Shown here piece after piece: positions 45,651 to 55,956 of a DNA stretch of 64,000 nucleotides; the stretch's first letter is position 1; every line of letters begins with the position of its first letter. Below the pieces are notes generated by a model that was not told the DNA's origin, made no database searches, and was given only the letters and a program-made list of their open reading frames with translations. The stretch spans positions 84,010,120-84,074,119 of the forward strand of contig NC_133535.1 of the NCBI RefSeq assembly GCF_048544455.1, read 5' to 3'. The position numbers were made by a program, and so were the translations under genes. Source of the DNA: Silene latifolia. Lineage: Eukaryota; Streptophyta; Magnoliopsida; Caryophyllales; Caryophyllaceae.

Positions 45651-48449
45651 ATGTCTAGAAGGTCACAAGGTGATTTGTTACCTTTTGACCGTGAAATTGA
45701 AAGGACCTTGACAAACAATAGGAGATTTGCTAGGAGGAATTTGAGAGGTATTAGTGAGGTTGGGGATATTCAACCAACTATTGAGTTCATCAACCCTTTT
45801 GTAAGAGAAGGTGAGGAGAATCCAACACAAAATACCCCACAAAATCAACCTACAATGCCTAAATTTTCTTCACATTCCGTAACCACCGAGGAGAACCTAC
45901 CAAATGGTACTCCCACACCACAACATTTGACCGGAAATATTGCCAAATCCGCCTTTATCCAACTAGTCGAAAGGAGCCAATTTGGGGGGATGCCTAGTGA
46001 AGACCCTCATTCTCATATGGAAACCTTTTGTGACTATTGTGATGCGATTTCTTAAACCGGTGTGACTCAAGACCAAATTCGATGGGTCTTATTTCCTTTT
46101 TCTCTAATCGGCACCGCGAAATAATGGTTGAAGGGCCTTGATAAGGCCACTCTCGAAATTGATTCTTGGAAGAAGTTGGCTCTAGCTTTCTACAAAAAGT
46201 TCTACCCACCGGAAAAGACTAACATGCTAAGAGATCAAATTACGGGTTTTAAGCAAAGGGATGAAGAATCTTTGTATGAAGCTTGGGAGCGGTTCAAGGG
46301 AATTTGTCACTCATGTCCTCACCATGGACTTAGCGAGTGGTTCTTGGTACAACAATTTTGGAACGGTTTATATGAAGATTCAAGGAACATTCTCAACATG
46401 GGATCAAATGGAATGTTCACCGAAGTTGATGAAAATCAAACATGGAACAAGATTGAGGAAATGGCGGTCCATAACTCACAATATAGTAGACCTCGCAAGG
46501 CTACTAGAGGAGGAAGGCATGAAGTGGACTCCGTTACTCAATTGGGTGCTCAACTTAGTGCTCACATTGACACAATCAATTTGAAGTTTGAACAAGCTAT
46601 GGCTAGACTTGAAGAAGTCTCAAAATCACCAAAGTATCATGTTAATGCCATCACGACATCCTCATCAATCCCAAGTGGGATATGTGATAATTGTGGAACT
46701 TTGGGACATGACCAAAGTGAATGTAGGGGAACAAATGAACAAGTGAATGCTTTCCAAGCATACAAGAGTGGTACCCCTTATTCCAACTATTACAATGAAA
46801 ACACCAAGTTCCATCCAAATCTCTCATATGAAAGCCAAAATGTTCAAAACCCTCAAACAACATACACCCCACTTCCCATGAGAAACCCAAATCAAAGACC
46901 CTTTTTCAACCAAAACCAAGGTTACGAAAAAAATCAAAATCCATACAATCACCAAAATGACCAAGGTTTTGATGTTCAAAAAGCGGTCCTCCAAATGCAA
47001 AAGAATCAACAAGAGTTTTTCACTCAAATGCAAAAAGATAGTCAAGCAAAAGAAACCACCATCAACAACATTCTAGCTCACACCAAGATGTTGGAAACAC
47101 AATTGACTCAACTAGCATCTTCAAGCTCACAAAGACAAAAGGGGCAATTACCACCTCAAAGTAATCCCCCAAGACATGAAACGGTTAGTGCCATTCACTT
47201 GAGAAGTGGTACAAGGTATGAAGCACCGAAGAAGCAAGTTGAGGATGAAGTTGTGGAAGCTAGTGATAAGGAAGAAATTGTGCAAAACTCCAAAGATAGA
47301 GAATCATCAAAAGAAGAAATTTCAAAGAAAAATGAAGACAAGGTCAAGGAGAAGGAGCCCATTGTGATTAGACTTCCTTTTCCAAGTCGTCAAGCCAAGC
47401 CCAAATTTGATGACCAACTTGGAAAGTTTATGGAAATTGTGAAGAATTTGGAAGTCTCAATTCCTTTCATGGAATTAATCAATCACGTGCCGGCCTATGC
47501 GAAATACATGAAAGACATCGTCACAAAGAAGAAGTCGATCCGGAAACTTGAGACTATCGCCTTCACTAAGGTGAGTAGTGCAATACTTCAAGGGAGTTCA
47601 CCTCCAAAACTAAAGGATCCGGGAAGCTTCTCAATACCGTGTACCATTGGCGACACCACGATCAACAAAGCCTTATGTGATCTAGGGGCTAGTGTGAGTG
47701 TTATGCCGTACTCGGTGAGTAAAAGGCTGGGGATGGGAGAGCTTAAATGCACCAATATCACACTCCAAATGGCCGTTTGATCGACGAAGACACCATTAGG
47801 GATATGGGAAGATGTCCCCGTACGAATTGGGAAGTTTTTCATCCCGGTGGACTTTGTCATTGTTGATATGGAGGAAGATTCCAACATTCCAATCATTCTA
47901 GGAAGACCCTTCTTACACACCGCGGGTGCGGTGATTGATGTAATACATGGTGAGCTCACTCTAGAAGTGGGAGATGAGAGTATAACTTTTAATCTTGACA
48001 AGACTATGAGAGCTCCCCGTTTACATGAACCGTGTTTTATGATCGATCATTATAGTCGGAAGGATGAAAGGAAGAAGTCGGGACTACAATGGAAGAAGAA
48101 AATTGAAGATACTCCATTCAAAGAGCAAGTGAATTGTGACAAAGAGTGCTTGCAAAGCTCATCAAAGACAAGCAATGAAGAAGATGGCCTCATTGGCCAA
48201 GAAAAGGAAATGGGAAAGTTGTCTCCATCAAATCAAGAGATTTTCAATGATCAACTTAATGAAGTATGTGGTCTTTGGGACGACGAATTTGAAGGGATTT
48301 TTAATCCCTACATTGGTAATGCCATCGATCAAGACCGACAACAAGGGCCAAGGTCTATTGAAGACCTCTATCATGATAATGAACAAGCTTTTGATTACTT
48401 TTTCAAGGTGTTGAGCAACATCAACAACACTTTGAACATGCCCCCTTGA
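45651..48449 (+). pseudogene. ATH-2 gag and protease, three premature stops
   Basis: Gag forms the particle and the retropepsin would process it. One frame runs from ATG 45651 to 48449 (about 930 codons) without a frameshift, but stops occur at 46053, 46122 and 47778. The gag domain includes WKKLALAFYKKFYPPEK and YEAWERFKGICHSCP. A zinc knuckle CDNCGTLGHDQSEC (CX2CX4HX4C) lies near 46684-46725, and Gln/Asn-rich and Lys/Glu-rich stretches follow. The protease site is DLGASVSVMP (near 47681), and IPIILGRPFLHTAGAVIDV is its C-terminal hallmark. After this the frame ends where RT should begin; there is no RT. All three stops could be C-to-T changes (CAA or CGA to TAA or TGA). Confidence 0.88.
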
Positions 48450-49483
48450 CATCTCATCAAGAATGAGAGTTTGGTGGAGTCCTCCCTAAACCACCATTTG
48501 TAAATATTTCTAACTCCCTAACTTGCATTTCAATTCTTGTATTGCATTTTTGTTATTTTTGGATTTTTATACTTTGATCAAGATAATTATCATGTTTGAG
48601 AGAAGTGAGGGAGGGACTAATAATTTCAATTAATGTGTAGTGCTTTAGCTTAGTGTGGGGATGGCAATTGCCTAGGCTATCCATGCCTTAGTAGTGCCCC
48701 CACAATGAACAACACAAGATATGAAGAAGAATGGAAGAATGACAAGGGATATGCATTGTACACGGATGGAACTGAATCCGGGTACAAAGGGGTCCAATCC
48801 GAGCGGATTCAGGAGAATCCGCCCATCTTCAAGCAATCCGGACGTATTGGGTAGAAGATGCACGTCCTAAATTGAGCTGAACTTTTGATATTTTTGACTG
48901 TCAGCGAATCCGGGCGTCCTGCATCCTAATCCGCCCGTCTTCAAAAATCCGCCCGTCCTGAAGGGAAGACGCCCGTCTTCTTGGCTGAAGAAAACAAGAA
49001 AAATCCCTGTAAAGGAATCCGCCCGTCTTCTGTAGAAGACGCCCGTCCCGTGTTTGCAAATCCGAGCGTCTTCACTGAAAGACGCCCGTCTTTAGGCGAG
49101 TTTTTCCAAACCCAGAAAAGGCAGAATCCGCCCGTCCCGAGCAGAATCCGACCGTCTTGCCCCTGCAGTTCAAAATTTTTGGGTTTTATAAACCCCCTCC
49201 CACATTCATTTCTTCATTCCTTCATTCATAACACTACTCAAAACCCTCATCCTCTCCATCACAAAAACAAAATTCCTCAACAACATTCACCAAAATCAAA
49301 TCAAAACATCTTTTTAACAACAAATCAATCACTCCTTTTTCAACACAAATCAAAACCAAGCACAAAATCTTCAACCTTTGAGTCGATTTTTGAATTCATA
49401 AAGGCAAAGCCTTTCATCTTTAAATCGATTTGGGTGCACTAGAAATTGAAGATTTTTCACTCTTTTCTTGGTTTAATTCATCA
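48450..49483 (+). other. ATH-2 inter-ORF region without pol
   Basis: No gene, and no trace of RT or integrase. It contains TTAGTGTGGGGATGG near 48652, which recurs after the second ORF (about 57975). It also holds a long palindrome array (48775-49158). A T/C/A-rich stretch at 49190-49480 leads to the second ORF. Confidence 0.7.
48775..49158. repeat. ATH-2 internal palindrome array
   Basis: AATCCG/AAGACG-type sites start at 48775, 48796, 48816, 48835, 48855, 48907, 48928, 48946, 48966, 49016, 49036, 49059, 49079, 49125 and 49145. Most neighbours are 19-21 bp apart, and the pairs from 49016 on are exactly 20. Confidence 0.85.
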
Positions 49484-50724
49484 ATGGCAAGGACTAAGGG
49501 AGCAACAAAGGCAACAAAGGCAAAGGCACTTTCATTAAGGCAAAAGACTCTTCAAGCAAAGAAAGCATTGGCTATGGTGGTAGCAAACCCAAACTTGGAA
49601 GTGCAACAACAACAACCTCCCATGGGAGCAACAACATCTACTACTCCGGAAATTGATCAACTTGCAAACTATCCGGAGGTAATTTTCATTTCAAAATCCC
49701 ATAGGGACACTTTTGCCAAGTTTGCTAGAAAATCGTTTCAATCCACCAAGTTTATTTGTGAAGATACCTTAGAAAAATTGGGTGTCCTTGAGCAAACTAA
49801 AGCCTTTTTCAAAGCCATGGGGTTGGAGAAATTGTTTGAATCAAAAGAATTGACATACCCCTCCCTTACCTTAGAATTTTTGAGTTCTTTGAAAGTTAAC
49901 AAGGTTGAGACCATGGAGACCATTGATACGGTCGTTTTGTACCAAAAATAAATACCTAAGTTACTACTAACAGAAGTCAGCGGCAAGTAGGGTCGATCTC
50001 CACAGGGAGGCTAAGTTGCTATCTATCTGTTTAACTCGGTCTGTCAGGGTGTCACAGAAATGGGGGTTTTGATTTGATTTAACTAACAGGAGACTAAAGC
50101 GAGGGAAATGAAAAAGAGAAATTAACAGCAAGAGAAAAGGGAGTATGCTAGGAGTCGGTCCACCGTGGCAGCTATCAGATCTTATACTATCGGGAATACT
50201 AAGGTGATTAGACTATTGATAAGAAGAGCTATGGTCGTCACCTTTCGGTCCTTAAACCGCCCTAGAGCGTAAACAGCTTAACTTTCGCCCTCACTGCAAT
50301 ACCCTATTGTAATTAAGCAAGCCTTCCCTTCCAATCTTTCGATCTAGGTCGGGGTTAACTAAATTTATGGTCTCCTGTATGCATTCATTCGACCGGATAA
50401 CAGTTAAATTGCCTAATACAATTCTTATCGCAGGGCTAATCTATTTAATACAATTAAAGCATGCTACCACGGCTTCCCTAATCCTAATATACTAGAGGGA
50501 ATTTTAGCTAGACATGGAATTAATAAGAACGATAAATAAAGAGGGAGAGGGAATAACAACCATTAAATAAAAAGAGAGAAAGGAAGAAAGAATTACTGAA
50601 TTAAAGAGATCCGGAAATGAACAGGAATAAAAGTAACAGTGTATAGAGAAAGCAGTGTATTCAAACCAGAGAGAAAGGGAGAATATAGAGTGTGTGAGAG
50701 AGTTTACATCGACATACTGACTCC

Positions 50725-50733
50725 CTATTTATA
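50725..50733 (-). promoter_or_regulatory. TATA box in the ATH-3 3' LTR
   Basis: The minus strand TATAAATAG lies about 70 bp downstream (in element sense) of the palindrome array. The same site is at 55706-55714 in the 5' LTR. Confidence 0.65.
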
Positions 50734-50799
50734 AGAAAATAGGGCTTATTAAACCTAATGACGGAATTAAACCTAAAAAGCCCAAATTTAAAAAATCCA

Positions 50800-50972
50800 C
50801 TCGATCGACTAACTAAAGCACTCGATCGAGTGATATTCCTTGGCATTCCTTTCGATCGAGAACAATTCCTCTCGATCGAGGACTTCTTTCTCTTAAATCA
50901 CTCGATCAAGAATAGGTAGCTCTCGATCGAGCAAATTGGCTCTCGATCGAATAGAAGTAGTTCTCGATCGAG
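50800..50972. repeat. ATH-3 palindrome array in the 3' LTR
   Basis: Eight 10-bp CTCGATCGAG-type sites start at 50800, 50821, 50851, 50871, 50901, 50922, 50942 and 50963, giving spacings 21, 30, 20, 30, 21, 20, 21. The intervening DNA is not repeated. Confidence 0.92.
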
Positions 50973-51434
50973 CACTTCTCAGCGCGTAATTCCTGCTTCG
51001 CGCACTGAACTTCAAACGGCTGCCATTTCTTCGTTACTTGGACAAATAAGGCGTGGTTGGTGGCGTTAGAAAGCTAAGAGGATAAGCTTTCACCTCCAAC
51101 TGGAATCACCTTAATAACTGTTGTAGAACTCGAGATATGGCTCTTACAAGCAGGAACTAGCAAATTGAAGCACTCTCTTGGCTCGCCTAACTTCCTTACT
51201 CCAATGCGCATCTCAAAATAGCACTTTCCAAGCTCCGAATTATCTCTTCCTCCAAATGCATGCTAAACGGACGGTAAATAGCTTGATTTCAATACTTTCG
51301 GATCCATACCTGCAAATAAGACATAATAACCCAAAGTAGCATATTCGGGGCATTTCGTAGCAATAAACCACGATAAAGGCATAGAAATACGTGCATAAAA
51401 TAGGCTAAAAAGACTATATAAAATGCACGTATCA

Positions 51435-51470
51435 AATCTCCCCAAACCAAACCTTTACTCGTCCCCGATT
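51435..51470 (-). other. ATH-3 polypurine tract with hairpin
   Basis: The minus strand AATCG-GGGA-CGAGT (one mismatch in a 5-bp stem) is followed by AAAGGTTTGGTTTGGGGAGATT up to the LTR. This primes plus-strand DNA synthesis. Confidence 0.75.
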
Positions 51471-52071
51471 AAACTAAAAATGCAACTAAAGGAACGGAAA
51501 AAGAGAACTCAGAGCTAGCTACAAATGCCCACTTAAGCCGATTTAATACAAGCAAACTAACACTTATAGCAAAACAACAAAATGCAAACGAGTTATAGGA
51601 TGTTTATAAATAAAGCTGAACCGTCGACCTTGCAAGACCTTTAATAATGGACTCTCACGGGTCACTCTTTCTCTCATGAAGCAAAGGGCAAGCATATATA
51701 TGTAAGAGAGGAAGAAAAATAGTCGCTCACCTAGACTACGACCTACATAGCATGCATGCAACTAATATGATAGACAATTCTAGCTACCAAACGTACATTC
51801 CAACCAAACGAGGTCCCGTCACACAAATAGGGCTTACAAAAATATGGTAAAGTGAGGCAATGGGTAAGAAAAGGCAAAACATTTATGGGAATGTGGAGGT
51901 ATAGGTGATCAAGCTAGTACCTAAACAGAACCATATGAAAGCATCCATTTCCAACTCAATTATGGAATAAGCACATGCCCTTCACTTGGCATCAAACTCA
52001 CCAAACCGAACCAAACATATTCCTCATATGAAATAAGATAGAACATAGGAGTAGAAACCGTCAACCAAACA

Positions 52072-52215
52072 ACATCTTTTTTTTTCTTTTCTTTTCTTTC
52101 TATTTCTTTCGGTTTCTTCTTTTTCATTCCCTTTTTTTTTCATTTTTCTTTTTTTTTTTCTTTTTTTTTCGATTCTTTTTTCTTTCTTTTTCACGTTTTT
52201 TTTTTCTTTTCATCA
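52072..52215. repeat. Pyrimidine-rich tract in ATH-3
   Basis: Almost pure T and C on the plus strand, purines in the element's own RNA sense. ATH-1 has a similar tract at about 62090-62160. Confidence 0.85.
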
Positions 52216-52945
52216 TCCTCCCTTTCTTCATAGATTACCAACTCCGATTCAATAGAATATGCGCCAATATTTGATACAATGAAATATATACCGCAAAACA
52301 ACAATCTAAACTAGCTTGACAAGGCAAAGCAATTTGGATGTAGCTAAAGGGTCAACTGGCAAATTTGGCTAATGTGGAGTTAAATGGGTAAAAACGAAAG
52401 AAAGGGAAATTGTAAGCACCTCCCTGCATGTGACACCAACCACTAACCCGAATGTATGACGGCAAAAAGCAATTGAATTTCATATACGTGCAAATTAATG
52501 ATACATGCTATGCAAGGAGTGTACTACTCACAATCCTACATGAAACTGGTCATAAATGACACCAGTTTATAAGGCTCTAATCCTTAGAATTTATAAGTAG
52601 GTTGCCAAAATTTCAGGTCAAGTCTATTCGTTCAGCTAAATTAAACATTAACTCGTAGATTATGCAAAAGACAAAGCTAAAAGATAACAGTTTAATGCAA
52701 GGCTTAAGCAAAAAGACAGTTGCAGTGCAATTTCATCATTGAAATCTACCGTTCCGACTCAAACTGTATGCAAAAATAAACGTGAATTTTTTTTGAAATT
52801 TTCAACAATTTTTCCAATTTTAATTGAATTTTTTTTTTTTTTTTTTTTTTTTTTTAATGAAATAAATAACAATGCAAACAGAAAATTAAACGTGATAACT
52901 GAAATGCAGATAAAACAATATGCAGACACAGATATGGATGCATAA

Positions 52946-52982
52946 CCTCCCCAAACCAAACCGTACAATGCCCCCATTGTAC
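52946..52982 (-). other. ATH-3 internal hairpin-purine module
   Basis: On the minus strand a perfect 8-bp stem (GTACAATG / CATTGTAC, loop GGGG, 52963-52982) is followed at once by GGTTTGGTTTGGGGAGG. It lies about 1.5 kb upstream of the true polypurine tract. Confidence 0.8.
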
Positions 52983-53062
52983 CAAAACATGGAAAGGAAA
53001 ATGCAAACTAAAGGAAAAAGAGAGTAAAAGCGGAAACCTCACAAAATGCGCGAATAAGGGGG

Positions 53063-53088
53063 CTTCCCCAAACCGACCATGAACATGG
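53063..53088 (-). other. ATH-3 second internal hairpin-purine module
   Basis: A short stem CCATG/CATGG (53077-53088) precedes GGTTTGGGGAAG on the minus strand, about 115 bp upstream of the previous module. Confidence 0.65.
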
Positions 53089-53163
53089 GAGGTTGCTAAA
53101 GGCCCGGAAAACCGTCTTAGGAAGCTAATCCAAGTCAATACGTGAATGGGCATGCAAAAACTG

Positions 53164-53295
53164 CTCGATCGACAGGAATATGGGTCGATCGAGTGGTTTC
53201 TCATTCTGCAGGGGTCGATCGAGTGATTAATCACTCGATCGAGTGAATCCTTCAGCTACAGTGCTCGATCGAGTAGAAAAAACCACTCGATCGAG
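53164..53295. repeat. ATH-3 internal palindrome array 1
   Basis: CTCGATCGAG or GTCGATCGAG sites start at 53164, 53184, 53214, 53234, 53264 and 53286, giving spacings 20, 30, 20, 30, 22. A partial site follows at 53301. Confidence 0.9.
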
Positions 53296-53940
53296 TGATG
53301 CTCGATGAATTCCTGCAAAATGCAAATGAAAACAGCCCGCAAACTAACAAGACAAGCACACTGAGATAGTTTTATGGTATAAAACCATTTATTACAACTG
53401 AAATTGAGATAAAAACAAAATAAAATCGCCGGGTTGCCTCCCGGTAGCGCTAGCTTCAGTCGAGTCCCACCGACCTTCTTTTCTTCGAGCCACTCAAATT
53501 AAACACAATCAAAACAACTCAAAGCGCGCAAAGAACTTTGTCAATAGCTGCGCATGTGCTACACAACAAAGATAAGTAGCACCAAAGTGGAATCAAGAAA
53601 TAGGAAATGAAATTAAACAACCGTTTGAGTCTAACAAATTTCCTATGTGAGCTCCTAAATTTATCCACATAATAAAGGAGCGCGGGAGCAACTGTCAATA
53701 TATAAGGGTCCCGATTCAGATTAGCAATTTTGAGATGACATGTACGGTGAGAATTTGCTAATTTAAACGTCCACATGTGAGAGGGTGTAGCATTAAAAGA
53801 AGGAGCACAAATTAAACGAGGCAACATACTGTTAAAACAAACAATAATGAAATTATCGCTTACTACCTCGGGTTGGTTGCTCTCAACGACGGAATCACTG
53901 ACAAAGGAATGTATTACCTCATCCGTGCTAGTAGCGATTC

Positions 53941-54703
53941 TTACCGTCTCACCGCTTCTTCATCAACCTCCTCCGTCGAATCCATCCCGTAAATCGCAGC
54001 TTCAAGTGTATCCGACTCTGCTGTGAATAAGGGGGGTTCACCGTAACCTTCATCATCGTCAAACTCGTCATCCAATATGAACCCAAGTGACGAAGTTAAG
54101 CTCCCAATGGCCAAATCAGTCGATCGAGCAAAATAGTCACTCGATCGACCACCTTCCTCCCGCATTTCACTCGATCGAGTAACAAAATCGCTCGATCGAG
54201 CACTTTCCTCATGCATGTCACTCGATCGAGAAGAGATATTACTCGATCGAGGACTTTCTTCCCGTGTCATGTGCTGATATCCCCGCATACATTCTGAAAT
54301 ACGATAGAAAGTCCTCATCCGAAATATAGAAATCATTTTCAACATTGGGCAACGCGGGTTCTTCATGGGAAAAACCGCTCTTGGTCAAGCACACCTCTTC
54401 TTGCCGAGCAACCAACCCAAATTATTAGCAACCGAGTAATTTCGATCGCAGCTCAAAGTGACTTGAGCACCCATATATCTATCATATTCTAGAATTAAGG
54501 ATTTCAGCTCCGCGATTTCTTTTTTCTGTATATCACGAGGATCTTGTTGCGGTGGCCATTGATGGGGTGGATGTGGCGGCACAACTACAACTGCATTGTG
54601 CTTAGCAAAGACCACATCCCCAAGATTTCTTCCTTTCCCAACTAGCAGGTTTCTCAGCTTGGGCTTCAAACCGAGCAATTAGTCGGGAGACAGATGTCAT
54701 CTT
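53941..54703 (-). pseudogene. ATH-3 residual ORF with 17-residue repeats
   Basis: It lies straight after the primer-binding site, where gag is expected. An ATG at 54703 reads SRLIARFEAQAEKPASWER, then the frame breaks. A second frame is open from about 54678 to 53941 except for a TGA at 54385. It includes a Pro/His stretch, then RSS-containing repeats of 17 residues (54251-54119) created by the palindrome array, and an acidic tail (DDEFDDDEG). No gag, protease or pol motif is visible. It may have served only for RNA stability or packaging; that is speculation. Confidence 0.55.
54119..54251. repeat. ATH-3 internal palindrome array 2
   Basis: Six sites of CTCGATCGAG type start at 54119, 54140, 54170, 54191, 54221 and 54242, giving spacings 21, 30, 21, 30, 21. 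The super-period is 51 bp. Confidence 0.92.
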
Positions 54704-54880
54704 GGCAAGAGGGATCGAAGGTACTCAAGCCTTCCCTTCGATAATCTCCCTCAGCTGTCTAATAAACCCGTAAGCCTATCAAAACAAAGACTAAAGAAAA
54801 AGATAAGAACAGCCTCAAGGTACTTAGTCTTCCCTTGAGGCGAAAGGACAAACAAAATAAAACAGATAAAAAGCGTCGCC

Positions 54881-54898
54881 TCCCCGGCAACGGCGCCA
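54881..54898 (-). other. ATH-3 primer-binding site
   Basis: The minus strand TGGCGCCGTTGCCGGGGA, five bases after the 5' LTR, is a perfect tRNA-Asp-type Athila primer site. It fixes the element's orientation. Confidence 0.92.
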
Positions 54899-55705
54899 AA
54901 ATTTGATACGGTCGTTTTGTACCAAAAATAAATACCTAAGTTACTACTAACAGAAGTCAGCGGCAAGTAGGGTCGATCTCCACAGGGAGGCTAAGTTGCT
55001 ATCTATCTGTTTAACTCGGTCTGTCAGGGTGTCACAGAAATGGGGGTTTTGAATTGATTTAACTAACTAGAGACTAAAGCGAGGGAAATGAAAAAGAGAA
55101 ATTAACAAAGAAGAGAAAAGGGAGTATGCTAGGAGTCGGTCCACCGTGGCAGCTATCAGATCTTATACTATCGGGAATACTAAGGTGATTAGACTATTGA
55201 TAAGAAGAGCTATGGTCGTCACCTTTCGGTCCTTAAACCGCCCTAGAGCGTAAACAGCTTAACTTTCGCCCTCACTGCAATACCCTATTGTAATTAAGCA
55301 AGCCTTCCCTTCCAATCTTTCGATCTAGGTCGGGGTTAACTAAATTTATGGTCTCCTGTATGCATTCATTCGACCGGATAACAGTTAAATTGCCTAATAC
55401 AATTCTTATCGCAGGGCTAATCTATTTAATACAATTAAAGCATGCTACCACGGCTTCCCTAATCCTAATATACTAGAGGGAATTTTAGCTAGACATGGAA
55501 TTAATAAGAACGATAAATAAAGAGGGAGAGGGAATAACAACCATTAAATAAAAAGAGAGAAAGGAAGAAAGAATTACTGAATTAAAGAGATCCGGAAATG
55601 AACAGGAATAAAAGTAACAGTGTATAGAGAAAGCAGTGTATTCAAACCAGAGAGAAAGGGAGAGTATAGAGTGTGTGAGAGAGTTTACATCGACATACTG
55701 ACTCC

Positions 55706-55714
55706 CTATTTATA
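55706..55714 (-). promoter_or_regulatory. TATA box in the ATH-3 5' LTR
   Basis: The minus strand TATAAATAG is the likely promoter of ATH-3 genomic RNA. Confidence 0.65.
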
Positions 55715-55783
55715 AGAAAATAGGGCTTATTAAACCTAATGACGGAATTAAACCTAAAAAGCCCAGCCCGAAGCAAAAATCCA

Positions 55784-55956
55784 CTCGATCGACTAACTAA
55801 AGCACTCGATCGAGTGATATTCCTTGGCATTCCTTTCGATCGAGAACAATTCCTCTCGATCGAGGACTTCTTTCTCTTAAATCACTCGATCAAGAATAGG
55901 TAGCTCTCGATCGAGCAAATTGGCTCTCGATCGAATAGAAGTAGTTCTCGATCGAG
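55784..55956. repeat. ATH-3 palindrome array in the 5' LTR
   Basis: The same eight sites and spacings as at 50800-50972, copied by the LTR duplication. Confidence 0.92.

Larger units (their letters stand above)
49924..51434 (-). repeat. ATH-3 3' LTR
   Basis: 1511 bp. It carries eight CTCGATCGAG-type sites at 50800-50972 and a minus-strand TATAAATAG. It is nearly identical to 54904-56418. Confidence 0.94.
51435..53940 (-). other. ATH-3 internal non-coding region
   Basis: No gene. On the minus strand it holds, in order, a palindrome array (53164-53295), two hairpin-purine modules (53063-53088, 52946-52982), a 27-base poly-A (plus-strand T at 52829-52855), a long purine-rich tract (plus-strand pyrimidines 52072-52215), and finally the hairpin and polypurine tract beside the 3' LTR (51435-51470). 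ATH-1 shows the same order at 61374-63320. Confidence 0.8.

Noticed and set aside
50800..54251. Regularly spaced short palindromes as a CRISPR array
   Set aside because: The sites are 10-14 bp, lie inside plant LTR retrotransposons, and there are no cas genes. Spacings of 10-20 bp between sites do not fit spacers.
53941..54366. RSS-repeat protein as a functional SR-type protein
   Set aside because: The repeat is produced by a palindrome ladder that also exists in non-coding LTR DNA, and the frame has a stop upstream.
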